Shown here: piece after piece, positions 17,558-26,398 of the stretch
Numbering within the stretch: position 1 is the stretch's first letter
Layout: each line of letters opens with the position of its first letter
NCBI GenBank assembly: GCA_020161065.1
Contig: JAIUPH010000008.1
Location: 62,001-126,000 of the forward strand
Length of the DNA stretch: 64,000 bases
DNA from: Pseudomonadota bacterium
GTDB taxonomy: Bacteria > Pseudomonadota > Gammaproteobacteria > Burkholderiales > Burkholderiaceae_C
Direction: 5' to 3'
The notes under the pieces: generated by a model
What the model was told of the DNA's origin: nothing
Database searches by the model: none
The model's input: only the letters and a program-made list of their open reading frames with translations
Position numbers and translations under genes: made by a program

Positions 17558-19435
17558 TCACCCCGCCGCGCCGCCGAGCATGCGGTTGACGCGCTGCACG
17601 TAGGCCGCCGGATCCTCCAACTGGCCGCCCTCGGCGAGCAGCGCCTGGTCGAACAGCACCTGCGCCAGGTCGTCGAAGCGGGCGTCGTCGCCGAGCTGCT
17701 TGACCAGCCCATGCTCGGGGTTGACCTCCAGGATCGGCAGCGCCTTGGGTGCGCTCTGCCCGGCCTGCTTGAGCATGCGCGCCAGGTGCGAGCTCATGTC
17801 GCCTTCGTCGACCACGATGCAGGCCGGCGAATCGACCAGCCGCGTCGTCGTGCGCACGTCCTTGGCGCGGTCCTTCAGCGCCGCCTTCAGCCGCTCCAGC
17901 ACCGGCTTGAAGGCCTCGGCGGTGGCCTCGGCGGCCTTCTTCTCTTCTTCGTCCTGCAGCTTGCCGAGGTCGACGCCGCCCTTGGCCACGCTTTGCAGCG
18001 GCTTGCCCTCGAACTCGTACAGGTGCGACAGCATCCACTCGTCGACGCGGTCGACGAGCAGCAGCACCTCGATGCCCTTCTTGCGGAAGATTTCCAGCTG
18101 CGGGCTGCTGCGCGCCGCGGCCAGGCTGTCGGCGGTGACGTAGTAGATCGCCTCCTGGCCTTCCTTCATGCGCGCCACGTAGTCGGCCAGGCCGACGCCT
18201 TCGTCGGCGTGCGTCGACGCGAAGCGCAGCAGCTTGGCCAGCCGCTCCTGGTTGGCGAAGTCCTCGCCCACGCCTTCCTTGAGCACGGCACCGAACTGAC
18301 GCCAGAACTCGGCGTACTTGTCCTTCTGGTTCTCGGCCACGTCCTCCAGCAGCGACAGCACGCGCTTGGTGCTGCCTTCGCGGATGGCCTTGACGTCGCG
18401 GCTTTCCTGCAGCAGCTCGCGGCTCACGTTGAGCGGCAGGTCGGCCGAGTCGATCACGCCCTTCACGAAGCGCAGGTACACCGGCATCAGCGCCTCGGCG
18501 TCGTCCATGATGAACACGCGCTTGACGTAGAGCTTGACGCCGCCGCGCTTGTCGCGGTTCCACAGGTCGAACGGCGCCTTGGCCGGCACGTACAGCAGCT
18601 GCGTGTACTCGGTGCGGCCCTCGACGCGGTTGTGCGTGTAGGCCAGCGGCGGCTCGGTGTCGTAGCTGATCTGCTTGTAGAAGTCGATGTACTCGGCGTC
18701 GGTGATCTCGCTCTTGGGCCGCGTCCACAGCGCGGCGGCCTTGTTGACGGTCTCCCACTCGCCGGTGGCCACCTGCTCCTTCTTCTCCTCGTCCCACTGC
18801 TCCTTGGGCATCAGGATGGGCAGCGAGATGTGGTCGGAATACTTGTTGATGATCGACTTCAGCCGCCAGGCGGAGAGGAAGTCTTCCTCGCCGTCGCGCA
18901 GGTGCAGCGTCACGTCGGTGCCGCGCTGCGCGCGCTCGATGGTCTCGACCTCGAACTCGCCGGTGCCCTCGCTGGTCCAGCGCACGCCTTGCGCGGCCGG
19001 CAGCCCGGCGCGGCGGCTTTCCACGGTGATGCGGTCGGCGACGATGAAGCCCGAGTAAAAGCCCACGCCGAACTGGCCGATCAGGTTGGCGTCCTTCTTC
19101 TTGTCGCCTTCCAGCGCGGCCAGGAAGTCGCGCGTGCCGCTCTTGGCGATGGTGCCCAGGTGCTGCACCGCCTCTTCGGCGCTCATGCCCACGCCGTTGT
19201 CGCTGATGGTCAGCGTCTTCTGGTCCTTGTCGAACCAGACGCGGATCTCCAGCTTCGGCGCGTCTTCGTACAGCGCCGGCTTGTCCAGCGCCTCGAAGCG
19301 CAGCTTGTCGCAGGCGTCCGAGGCGTTGGAGATCAGCTCGCGCAGGAAGATCTCCTTGTTGGAGTAGAGCGAGTGCGTGACGAGGTGCAGGATCTGCTTG
19401 ACCTCGGCCTGGAATGAAAGGGTTTGCTTGTCCAT
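17558..19435 (-). CDS. htpG: Chaperone HtpG (Hsp90)
   Basis: A 625-residue Hsp90 from ATG 19435 ([16 protein letters not shown]); an in-frame start at 19444 would add three residues. The N-terminal GHKL ATPase has [23 protein letters not shown], and the [12 protein letters not shown] lid segment. The middle domain holds the conserved catalytic-loop arginine region ([11 protein letters not shown]). The C-terminal dimerisation domain lacks the MEEVD tail, as normal in bacteria. It is a cytoplasmic ATP-dependent chaperone for late protein folding. The gap to flagellin upstream is only 107 bp and contains the flagellin terminator, so its promoter must lie within or very near that terminator. Confidence 0.97.
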   Translation of the reverse strand: MDKQTLSFQAEVKQILHLVTHSLYSNKEIFLRELISNASDACDKLRFEALDKPALYEDAPKLEIRVWFDKDQKTLTISDNGVGMSAEEAVQHLGTIAKSGTRDFLAALEGDKKKDANLIGQFGVGFYSGFIVADRITVESRRAGLPAAQGVRWTSEGTGEFEVETIERAQRGTDVTLHLRDGEEDFLSAWRLKSIINKYSDHISLPILMPKEQWDEEKKEQVATGEWETVNKAAALWTRPKSEITDAEYIDFYKQISYDTEPPLAYTHNRVEGRTEYTQLLYVPAKAPFDLWNRDKRGGVKLYVKRVFIMDDAEALMPVYLRFVKGVIDSADLPLNVSRELLQESRDVKAIREGSTKRVLSLLEDVAENQKDKYAEFWRQFGAVLKEGVGEDFANQERLAKLLRFASTHADEGVGLADYVARMKEGQEAIYYVTADSLAAARSSPQLEIFRKKGIEVLLLVDRVDEWMLSHLYEFEGKPLQSVAKGGVDLGKLQDEEEKKAAEATAEAFKPVLERLKAALKDRAKDVRTTTRLVDSPACIVVDEGDMSSHLARMLKQAGQSAPKALPILEVNPEHGLVKQLGDDARFDDLAQVLFDQALLAEGGQLEDPAAYVQRVNRMLGGAAG

Positions 19436-19460
19436 GGGCCGCATTGTCGCAACGTCCGGC

Positions 19461-19505
19461 CCCCAAAAAGAAGACGCCGCCCCCGTCGGTACGGAAGGCG
19501 GCGTC
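19461..19505 (-). terminator. Rho-independent terminator of flagellin
   Basis: On the minus strand, 37 bp after the flagellin stop, arms GACGCCGCC (19505-19497) and GGCGGCGTC (19481-19473) form a 9-bp stem with a 15-nt loop, then TTCTTTTT. This is the strongest terminator in the window, apt for a highly transcribed gene. Confidence 0.85.
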
Positions 19506-19542
19506 GGCGGCCGGCAGGGCCGGCGGCGGCGGGACTGGCCGT

Positions 19543-20388
19543 TTACTGCAGCAGGCGCAGCACCTGCTGCGGCAGCTGGTTGGCCTGGGCGATCATCGCG
19601 TTGCCGGCCTGCTGCAAGATCTGCGCTCGTGACAGGTTGGCCGTCTCGACCGCGAAGTCGGCGTCGATGATGCGGCTGCGCGCCGAAGACTGGTTCTCCA
19701 CCGCGACCTGCAGGTTGGCGATCACCGCCTCGAAGCGCGACTGCGTGGCACCGAAGGTGGCGCGCTTGTCGTTGATGGTGTCCAGCGCGGCGTCGATGCC
19801 GGAGATCACGTCGGCGATCGCGCTCATGTCGGCAGCGCTGCCGATCGACGCGGTGGACACCGTGACCGCCGACACCTCGGCATTGCTGACCATGTTCTCG
19901 AACGACACCGTGATCGTGTCTTCGGCATCGGTGTTGGCGCCGACCTGGAAGGTGAAGTTGGTGCCGTCGGCGCCCAGGATCTTCTTGCCGTTGAAGGCGG
20001 TGCCGCCGAGCACGCGGTTGATTTCCTTCTGCAGCTCCTGGAACTCCTTGTTCAGCGAGTTCTTGTCGCTGTCGCTGTTGGTGCCGTTGCGCGACTGCAC
20101 CGCCAGTTCACGCATGCGTTGCAGCGAATCGGTCACCTTGGACAGCGCGCCTTCGGCCGTCTGCGACATCGAGATGCCGTCGTTGGCGTTGCGCATCGCA
20201 ACGTTCATGCCCTTGATCTGCGCGTTCATGCGCTCGGAGATCGCCAGACCGGCGGCATCGTCCTTGGCAGAGTTGACGCGCAGGCCCGAGGACAGGCGCT
20301 GCATCGAGGTGGTGAGGGACAGTTGCGAAGCGCTCGTGTTGCGCTGCGCATTCAGGGAAGCGATGTTGGTGTTGATGGTGGCAGACAT
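19543..20388 (-). CDS. fliC: Flagellin
   Basis: A 281-residue flagellin, at the short end of the family. The N-terminal D0/D1 helices ([20 protein letters not shown], then [20 protein letters not shown]) and C-terminal D1/D0 ([20 protein letters not shown], then [20 protein letters not shown]) are intact. Only a small beta segment of about 60 residues lies between, so the surface-exposed D2/D3 domains are nearly absent. It polymerises as the filament outside the cell. AGGAG precedes the ATG well. It has its own sigma-28-like promoter and a strong terminator, hence a single-gene transcript. No other flagellar gene is in the window. The divergent neighbour is a GT41-type glycosyltransferase that may modify it. 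Central Ser/Thr residues ([12 protein letters not shown]) would be plausible sites. Confidence 0.97.
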   Translation of the reverse strand: MSATINTNIASLNAQRNTSASQLSLTTSMQRLSSGLRVNSAKDDAAGLAISERMNAQIKGMNVAMRNANDGISMSQTAEGALSKVTDSLQRMRELAVQSRNGTNSDSDKNSLNKEFQELQKEINRVLGGTAFNGKKILGADGTNFTFQVGANTDAEDTITVSFENMVSNAEVSAVTVSTASIGSAADMSAIADVISGIDAALDTINDKRATFGATQSRFEAVIANLQVAVENQSSARSRIIDADFAVETANLSRAQILQQAGNAMIAQANQLPQQVLRLLQ

Positions 20389-20443
20389 GATGCACTCCTA
20401 AGCGTTTCAAACAATCCCGGCCCAACGCCGGCATGACTCCGAT

Positions 20444-20472
20444 GCGGTGGGCGGGTTTCATCAACCCACCGC
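20444..20472 (-). other. Hairpin in the flagellin 5' leader
   Basis: Perfect 8-base arms GCGGTGGG (20444-20451) and CCCACCGC (20465-20472) flank a 13-nt loop, 56 nt upstream of the flagellin ATG. A smaller CCGGC/GCCGG hairpin lies at 20418-20432. Both would be in the long transcript leader. A role in translation or stability control is possible but not shown. Confidence 0.5.
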
Positions 20473-20619
20473 ACCTTCGTCTGCAGCCCCCGTCGGCGTT
20501 GCCGCCTTGGGAGGTCACAGCGCCCGACGCCGGCACCCACTTGTCGTGCAGCTTGCGCTGCTCGGCTTGCTGGTCGCCAACCGGACCGCGGAGACGTCTT
20601 CCGTGCCCCGTTGGGGAAG

Positions 20620-20647
20620 TTATCGACGCCGCGATTTGCAAACTTGA
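20620..20647 (-). promoter_or_regulatory. Sigma-28 (FliA)-type promoter for flagellin
   Basis: On the minus strand TCAAGTTT (-35, 20647-20640) and GTCGATAA (-10, 20627-20620) are each one base off the enteric TAAAGTTT/GCCGATAA consensus, with a 12-bp spacer instead of 11. The transcript would have a leader of about 225 nt. A second -10-like ACCGATAA lies at 20716-20709 with a poorer -35. This falls in 20389-20841, the only gene-free stretch over 300 bases. Apart from these elements and the leader hairpins I see nothing else there, and no promoter could be assigned to the divergent glycosyltransferase. Confidence 0.65.
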
Positions 20648-20841
20648 GACCTCGCCGATCGGAACTTGTCAAGGCCTGCAACCGCGTCCAAACCGATCTG
20701 GCGGGCACTTATCGGTCAGTTCCGGGCTTGCCTTGAGCGGCCAATGCCTAGACTGGCCCGGCCAGCGGCGGCGCGCGCATTTCCGCACGCGCCGGCTCGC
20801 CCGCCAGCCCGCCACCGGCATCACCGACACCGCCAAAGCCC

Positions 20842-22803
20842 ATGCAGCACGCCGCCCGCGACGCGAAATCCGCCACGTTTGCCGCCACCGCCAAGCCGGT
20901 TCCGGGCGCCGCGCGCGCCGCCTGGCAGGCCGGCCAGGCCCATGCCCGGCGCGGCGACTGGGTCCAGGCCGTGCGCAGCTTCGAAGCCGCGGCGCGGCAG
21001 GCGCCGCAGGACGCCGTCTACGCGATGAACCTGGCGCGCGCGCTGCTGGCGCAAGGCCGCTTCGACGAAGCCGCCGCCGAGGCCGTGCGCGCCTTCAACC
21101 TGGAGCGCCACAACACCGTGGCCTGCGCGCTGGCCGCGCGCTGCCTGATGGACGGCAAGCGCTTCCGCGACGCCGCGCGCTGCCTGCAGCACCTCAGCCC
21201 CGAGGCGCCGCGCGGCCACGACTACCACTTCACGCTGGCGCGCGCGCTGCAGCTCGGCGGCCAGCCGCGCGAGGCGGCCAACGCCTACATGAATGCGCTG
21301 GCGCTCAAGCTCACCGATGCCAACACGCACTACCAGCTGGGCCTGTGCCTGAACGACTTGTCGATGAAGGAGGAAGCCGCGCAGTGCTTCCAGACCGCGC
21401 TGTCGATGGGCGTCGGCAGCAACGAGCTGGGCGTGCGCGCGCTGCTGTCGTACTTCGAGCGCGAGGCCTGCAACTGGGCCGGCGCCGAGCAGGGCCTGGC
21501 CGCGCTGCGGCACGCGCTGGACGCGCTGCCCGCCGACGCCGCGGTGGCCACCGCGCCTTTTGCCCACGTGACGCTGCTCGACGACCCCGCCGCCCAGCTG
21601 AAGGCCGCGCGCAGCCTGGCGCGCAACCTGGCGGCCAACGCGCGGCCCTATCCGCCGCGCACCAGCGACTGGCGGCCCGACGGCACGCGCCGCCTGCGCG
21701 TGGGCTACCTGTCGGCCGACTTCCATCAGCACGCCACCTGCATCCTGATGGCCGAGATGCTGGAGCAGCACGACCGCGCGCGCTTCGAGGTCACGCTGTA
21801 TTCGCACGGCAAGAACGACGGCAGCGACATGCGCCGCCGCATCGAGCGCGCGTGCGAGCACTTCGTCGACCTGCGCGGCAGCAGCGACGGCGACATCGCC
21901 GCGCGCATCCGCGCCGACGGCTGCGACCTGCTGATCGACCTGAAGGGCTACACGCGCGGCCACAAGGTCGGCGTCTTCGCCTGGAAGCCGGCGCCGGTGA
22001 CGGCCACCTTCCTGGGCTTTCCGGGCTCCACCGGGGCCGACTACATCGACTACTTCATCGGCGACCCGGTGGTCACGCCGCTCGACCACGCGGCCTTCTA
22101 CAGCGAGCACATCGCGCAGATGCCGGTGTGCTACCAGCCCAACGACCGCCAGCGCGCGCTGCCGCAGCCGCCCACGCGCGCCGCCGCCGGTCTGCCCGAA
22201 GACTGCGTGGTGCTGGCCGGCTTCAACCAGCCGTACAAGATCTGGGCGCAGGTGTTCGACGTCTGGTGCGTGCTGCTCGACGCGCTGCCGCAGGCCGTGC
22301 TGTGGCTGCTGGAATGGAACGCGCAGTCGCGCGCCAACCTGGAGCGCGAGGCCGCGGCGCGCGGCATCGACCCGGCGCGCCTCGTGTGGGCGCCGCGCCT
22401 GAAGCCGGCCGACCACATGGCGCGCATGCAGCTGGCCGACGTCTTCCTCGACACCTGGCCCTGCAACGCCCACACCACCGCCAGCGACGCGCTGTGGGCC
22501 GGCGTGCCGGTGGTGACGTTCACCGGGCAGACCTTCGCCTCGCGCGTGGCCGCCAGCCTGGTGCACGCGGTGGGCCTGCCCGAGCTGGCCTGCCGCGACA
22601 TCGAGCACTACGCGCGCACCGTGGTCGAGCTGGCGCACGACCCCGAGCGGCGGGCCGCCCTGCGCGCCCACCTGATCCAGGCGCGCACCGAGTCGCCGCT
22701 GTTCGACAGCCTGCGCTTCACGCGCGACTTCGAATCTCTATTGCTGCGGATGATGCAACAGCACATCGACGGCGCGCCGCCGGCGGCGCTGGCCGCCCAC
22801 TGA
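20842..22803 (+). CDS. TPR-containing O-GlcNAc transferase-like (SPINDLY/GT41) protein
   Basis: A 653-residue protein. The N-terminal part (about 20-220) has TPR-like helical repeats (AAWQAGQAHARRGDWVQAV, FHLTLARALQLGG-like blocks). The C-terminal half (about 275-640) is the GT41 catalytic region: LRVGYLSADFHQHA, VTATFLGFPGSTGADY, VLAGFNQPYKI and CNAHTTASDALWAG are all conserved landmarks of bacterial OGT/SPINDLY homologues. Such enzymes move GlcNAc or another sugar from a nucleotide donor to Ser/Thr of proteins in the cytoplasm. The gene is divergent from flagellin and separated only by regulatory sequence, so flagellin is the obvious candidate acceptor. It ends at 22803 within an 18-bp palindrome shared with the convergent DUF1993 gene. 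Confidence 0.92.
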   Translation: MQHAARDAKSATFAATAKPVPGAARAAWQAGQAHARRGDWVQAVRSFEAAARQAPQDAVYAMNLARALLAQGRFDEAAAEAVRAFNLERHNTVACALAARCLMDGKRFRDAARCLQHLSPEAPRGHDYHFTLARALQLGGQPREAANAYMNALALKLTDANTHYQLGLCLNDLSMKEEAAQCFQTALSMGVGSNELGVRALLSYFEREACNWAGAEQGLAALRHALDALPADAAVATAPFAHVTLLDDPAAQLKAARSLARNLAANARPYPPRTSDWRPDGTRRLRVGYLSADFHQHATCILMAEMLEQHDRARFEVTLYSHGKNDGSDMRRRIERACEHFVDLRGSSDGDIAARIRADGCDLLIDLKGYTRGHKVGVFAWKPAPVTATFLGFPGSTGADYIDYFIGDPVVTPLDHAAFYSEHIAQMPVCYQPNDRQRALPQPPTRAAAGLPEDCVVLAGFNQPYKIWAQVFDVWCVLLDALPQAVLWLLEWNAQSRANLEREAAARGIDPARLVWAPRLKPADHMARMQLADVFLDTWPCNAHTTASDALWAGVPVVTFTGQTFASRVAASLVHAVGLPELACRDIEHYARTVVELAHDPERRAALRAHLIQARTESPLFDSLRFTRDFESLLLRMMQQHIDGAPPAALAAH

Positions 22804-22818
22804 TCGAAGCTTCGATCA
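22801..22818. repeat. 18-bp perfect palindrome spanning two convergent stop codons
   Basis: TGATCGAAGCTTCGATCA: the first three bases are the stop of the glycosyltransferase gene and the last three, read on the minus strand, the stop of the DUF1993 gene. It could form a 7-8 bp stem at the end of both transcripts. There is no T-run, so it is not a standard terminator. Confidence 0.7.
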
Positions 22819-23319
22819 GGCCTTCAGGTAGTCGGACTTGCCGAGCTCCACGCCGGCCTGGCGCAGCAGCGCATAGGCGGTGGTGACGTGGAAGTAGAAG
22901 TTGGGCAGCGCCCAGTGCTCCAGGAAGCGCTGGCCGTTGAACTGCATCTCGCCGCTGCGCAGCGTGAGCGTGATGGCGCGCTCCTCGCTGCCGGCCAGGC
23001 GCTCGGCGCCGAAGCCTTGCACGTACTCCAGCGTGCGGCGGATGCGCGCGCGCAAGTCGTCCAGCGTGGCCTCGGTGTCGTCCCACTTGGGGATCTCGAC
23101 GCCGGCCAGCCGCGCCACGCAGCCCTTGGCGGTGTCGCTGGCGATCTGGATCTGCTTGACGAAGGGCAGCATGTCCGGCGCCAGCCGCAGCCCCAGGTAG
23201 TTGGCGGGGTCGAACTTGCGCGCCTCGGCATGCGCCTGCGCCTTGTCCAGCCAGGCCAGCAGGTTGTTGAGGTTGCGCACGAACACCGGCACGCTGGCGC
23301 TGTACATCGAGATACTCAT
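22816..23319 (-). CDS. DUF1993 family protein
   Basis: A 167-residue cytoplasmic protein beginning MSISMYSASVPVFVRNLNNL. It matches the DUF1993 family: YSASVPVFVRNLNNLL, LAPDMLPFVKQIQIASDTAK, and HVTTAYALLRQAGVELGKSD are typical blocks. The fold is thought to be a DinB/YfiT-like four-helix bundle. No enzymatic activity is established. It is probably monocistronic, as the next gene upstream is divergent. Confidence 0.88.
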   Translation of the reverse strand: MSISMYSASVPVFVRNLNNLLAWLDKAQAHAEARKFDPANYLGLRLAPDMLPFVKQIQIASDTAKGCVARLAGVEIPKWDDTEATLDDLRARIRRTLEYVQGFGAERLAGSEERAITLTLRSGEMQFNGQRFLEHWALPNFYFHVTTAYALLRQAGVELGKSDYLKA

Positions 23320-23416
23320 TGACGGGTCTCCTCGGATCGTCGGGGCTTGGGTCCGAGCCGCATGCTAGCCGGCGCCGGCGCGCCCTGCAGCGCGGGCAGA
23401 ATCGGCGGCTGACGCC

Positions 23417-24424
23417 ATGAACATCATCATCCTCGACGACTACCAGGATGCGGTGCGCAAGCTGCGCTGCGCCGCACGGCTGGAACCGTACAACGCCAAG
23501 GTCTTCACCAACACCGTGAAAGGCATCGGCCAGCTCTCGGTGCGCCTGCGCGACGCCGACGTGCTGGTGCTGATCCGCGAGCGCACGCATTTCCCGAAAG
23601 CGCTGCTGGAGAAGCTGCCGCGGCTGAAGCTGATCTCGCAGACCGGCAAGGCCGGCGCCCACATCGACGTCGAGGCCTGCACGCGGCTGGGCATCGCGGT
23701 GGCCGAAGGCGTGGGCTCGCCGGTGGCGCCGGCCGAGCTGACCTGGGCGCTGATCATGGCCGCGATGCGGCGGCTGCCGCAGTACATCGGCACGCTCAAG
23801 CACGGCGCCTGGCAGCAGTCGGGCTTGAAGTCGGCCTCGATGCCGCCGAACTTCGGCATCGGCCTGGTGCTGCGCGGGCGCACGCTGGGCGTCTGGGGCT
23901 ACGGCCGCATCGGGCGCATCGTCGCCGGCTACGGCCGCGCCTTCGGCATGCAGGTGCAGGTGTGGGGCAGCGAGGCCTCGCGCGCCCAGGCGCTGGCCGA
24001 CGGCTACCAGGCCTGCGACAGCCGCCAGGCCTTCTTCTCCACGAGCGACGTGCTGAGCGTGCACCTGCGCCTGAACGACGCCACGCGCGCCATCGTCGGC
24101 CCCGAGGACCTGGCGCTGATGAAGCCGACGGCGCTGTTCGTCAACACCTCGCGCGCCGAGCTGGTGGCCGAGAACGCGCTGGTCTCGGCGCTCAACCGCG
24201 GCCGCCCCGGCATGGCCGCGGTCGACGTCTTCGAGAGCGAGCCCATCCTGCAGGGCCACCCGCTGCTGCGGCTGGAGAACGCGGTGTGTACGCCGCACAT
24301 CGGTTATGTCGAGCAGGACAGCTACGAGCTGGTGTTCGGCGCGGCGTTCGACAACGTCATCAACTTCATCCAGCAGAACCCCAGCAACATCGTCAACCCC
24401 GACGCGCTGCGGGTGCTGCGTTGA
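23417..24424 (+). CDS. D-2-hydroxyacid dehydrogenase family protein
   Basis: A 335-residue NAD(P)-dependent dehydrogenase of the D-isomer 2-hydroxyacid family. The Rossmann motif is GVWGYGRIGRIVAGYGRAFG (about residues 157-176). The catalytic triad region is visible: Arg in VNTSRAELVAE, Glu in DVFESEPI and His in CTPHIGYVE. Substrate is not clear, as the family includes glycerate, phosphoglycerate, lactate and phosphonate enzymes. It is not the serA of this genome, which lies at 42103. It overlaps the following transporter gene as TTGA, starting a run of four overlapping genes. Confidence 0.92.
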   Translation: MNIIILDDYQDAVRKLRCAARLEPYNAKVFTNTVKGIGQLSVRLRDADVLVLIRERTHFPKALLEKLPRLKLISQTGKAGAHIDVEACTRLGIAVAEGVGSPVAPAELTWALIMAAMRRLPQYIGTLKHGAWQQSGLKSASMPPNFGIGLVLRGRTLGVWGYGRIGRIVAGYGRAFGMQVQVWGSEASRAQALADGYQACDSRQAFFSTSDVLSVHLRLNDATRAIVGPEDLALMKPTALFVNTSRAELVAENALVSALNRGRPGMAAVDVFESEPILQGHPLLRLENAVCTPHIGYVEQDSYELVFGAAFDNVINFIQQNPSNIVNPDALRVLR

Positions 24425-25008
24425 ACGACCGCCAGGAGGACCTTGCGGACGAGGCCTTGCGCCGGCCGGCGTCGGCGGGGGAGCTGTTCCGCGTCTTCAA
24501 CCGCCTGGCGCTGCAGGGCTTCGGCGGCGTGCTGCCGATCGCGCAGCGCGAACTGGTCGACCGCCAGCGCTGGCTGAGCCCGGCGCAGTTCGTCGAGACG
24601 CTGTCGCTGGGCCAGGTGCTGCCGGGGCCCAACATCGTCAACATGGCGTTGATCATCGGCGACCGCTTCTTCGGCCTGCGCGGCGCCGCCGCGGCGCTGG
24701 CCGGGCTGCTGGCCGCGCCGCTGCTCATCGTGCTGCTGCTGGCGGCGCTGTACGGCCGGCTGGCCGGCATTCCCGCCGTGGCCGGCGCGCTGCGCGGCAT
24801 GGGCGCGGTGTCGGCCGGGCTGATCATCGGCATCGCCGTCAAGCTGCTGCCCACGCTGAAGAGCAACCCGCTGGGCCGGCCGCTGGCCGCCGCGCTGGTG
24901 GCGCTGAGCACGCTGCTGATCGGCTGGTGGCGCGTGCCGCTGGTCTGGGTGGTGCTGGGGCTGGGGTCGGCCACGACGGCGCTGGCCGCCTGGCGGCTGC
25001 GCCGATGA
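24421..25008 (+). CDS. chrA: Chromate transporter family protein, N-terminal half
   Basis: About 195 residues from TTG 24421, which overlaps the previous stop (TTGA). One ChrA domain: FRVFNRLALQGFGGVLPIAQ, LSLGQVLPGPNIVNMALIIG and several membrane helices. Long ChrA proteins have two such domains in one chain. Here each half is a separate gene, the short-chain pair arrangement, and the halves are expected to insert with opposite topology and work together. The family moves chromate (or sulfate-like anions) across the inner membrane. No chrB or other chromate genes are nearby, so chromate resistance is only a family inference. Confidence 0.9.
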   Translation: MNDRQEDLADEALRRPASAGELFRVFNRLALQGFGGVLPIAQRELVDRQRWLSPAQFVETLSLGQVLPGPNIVNMALIIGDRFFGLRGAAAALAGLLAAPLLIVLLLAALYGRLAGIPAVAGALRGMGAVSAGLIIGIAVKLLPTLKSNPLGRPLAAALVALSTLLIGWWRVPLVWVVLGLGSATTALAAWRLRR

Positions 25009-25580
25009 GCGCCGTGATCGACCACGTGCTCTGGGGGCCGGGCCTGCTCGGCGGCGCCGAGCTGTGGGCGATGTTCGTGCACTTCATGCTGCTGTCGCTG
25101 CTGGCCATCGGCGGCGCCATCACCACCACGCCGGAGATGCAGCGCTGGGTGGTGGGCGAGCGCGGCTGGCTGACCGACGCGCAGTTCACCACCTCGGTGG
25201 CGCTGGCGCAGTCGGCGCCGGGGCCCAATTTGCTGTTCGTCGCGGTGATCGGCTGGAACGTCGCCGGGCTGGCCGGCGTGGCCACCACGATGGTCGGCAG
25301 CCTGCTGCCGTCCACCACGCTGGCGCTGCTGGCCGCGCGCTTCAGCCGGCAGCGCCAGGACCAGTGGTTGCTGCGCGCCTTCAAGGGCGGCATGGCGCCG
25401 CTGACCATCGGCATGCTGCTGGCCACCGGCTGGGTGCTGACCGAGCCGCTGCGCGCCCACGCCGTGGCCACCGCCGCGCTGGTGCTGATGGCGGTGGCGG
25501 TGATGCGCTTCACGCGCTGGAGCCCGCTGTGGCCGATCGCCGTGGGCGCCGCGGCCGGCGCGCTGGGGATGCTGGGTTGA
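25005..25580 (+). CDS. Chromate transporter family protein, C-terminal half
   Basis: 191 residues from ATG 25005, overlapping the previous gene's stop as ATGA. The second ChrA domain shows FMLLSLLAIGGAITTTPEMQ, FTTSVALAQSAPGPNLLFVA and five to six hydrophobic helices. The FGG motif of the first half is IGG here, as in second halves of the short-chain pairs. It pairs with the gene at 24421. Its stop in turn overlaps the TTG start of the hydrolase gene. Confidence 0.9.
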   Translation: MSAVIDHVLWGPGLLGGAELWAMFVHFMLLSLLAIGGAITTTPEMQRWVVGERGWLTDAQFTTSVALAQSAPGPNLLFVAVIGWNVAGLAGVATTMVGSLLPSTTLALLAARFSRQRQDQWLLRAFKGGMAPLTIGMLLATGWVLTEPLRAHAVATAALVLMAVAVMRFTRWSPLWPIAVGAAAGALGMLG

Positions 25581-26383
25581 GCGTCATCGGCAAGGGCCTG
25601 CTGGTGGCCGCCGCGCTGGCCGGCGGCGTCTATCTCGCGCTGCTGGCGCTGCTGTGGTGGGGGCAGGAGCGGCTGCTGTTCCAGCCCGAGCCGCTGCCGC
25701 CGGCGCACCGCTTCGACTTCGGCGCCGACGTGCACGAGCGCTGGATCGACGTGCCCGGCGCGCGGCTGTCGGCGCTGCACCTGCAGCTGCCGGCGCCCAA
25801 GGGGCTGGTGTTCTACCTGCACGGCAACGCCGGCAACCTGCAGAGCTGGTTCGTCGACCCCGACTTCTGGCGCCGCGCCAACTTCGACCTGCTGATGATC
25901 GACTACCGCGGCTACGGCAAGAGCAGCGGCCGCGTCGGCAGCCAGGCCGAGCTGCTGGCCGACGCGCGCGCCGCGCTGGCCGCCGTCATGCCGCGTTATG
26001 CGGGGCGACGGCTGGTGATCTTCGGCCGCTCGCTGGGCAGCGGGGTGGCGGCCGAGCTGGCGGCCGAGCTGCAGCCCGACCTGACCGTGCTGGTCTCGCC
26101 CTACTTCAGCCTGCAGGCGCTGGCCAGCGAGATCTACCCCTGGGTGCCGGGCGCGCTGCTGCGCTACCCGCTGCGCAGCGACCAGTGGCTGCCGCGCATC
26201 AAAGGCCCGGTGCTGCTGATCCACGGCCGGCGCGACGAGCTGATCGCGCCGGCGCACGCCGAGCGGCTGGCCGCGCTGGCGCCGCAGGCCCGGCTGCTGC
26301 TGCTGCCCGACGCCGGCCACAACGACCTGCAGCAGTTCCAGGCTTACCTGGACGGGCTGCGCGGTGCGCTCGACCGGCTGTGA
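25577..26383 (+). CDS. Alpha/beta hydrolase, membrane-anchored, Bem46-like
   Basis: 268 residues from TTG 25577 (overlap TTGA with the transporter stop). An N-terminal hydrophobic helix (about 8-28) anchors an alpha/beta hydrolase. Landmarks are VFYLHGNAGNLQSW (oxyanion loop), IDYRGYGKSSG, the nucleophile elbow GRSLGSGVA with Ser near 150, Asp in HGRRDELIAP and His in DAGHNDLQQF. These match the Bem46/ABHD13-type family of unknown substrate, facing either side of the membrane. It is the last gene of the overlapping run. It lies 15 bp from the convergent rlmB stop. Confidence 0.88.
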   Translation: MSVIGKGLLVAAALAGGVYLALLALLWWGQERLLFQPEPLPPAHRFDFGADVHERWIDVPGARLSALHLQLPAPKGLVFYLHGNAGNLQSWFVDPDFWRRANFDLLMIDYRGYGKSSGRVGSQAELLADARAALAAVMPRYAGRRLVIFGRSLGSGVAAELAAELQPDLTVLVSPYFSLQALASEIYPWVPGALLRYPLRSDQWLPRIKGPVLLIHGRRDELIAPAHAERLAALAPQARLLLLPDAGHNDLQQFQAYLDGLRGALDRL

Positions 26384-26398
26384 CCGCCGCTTCGCGCG

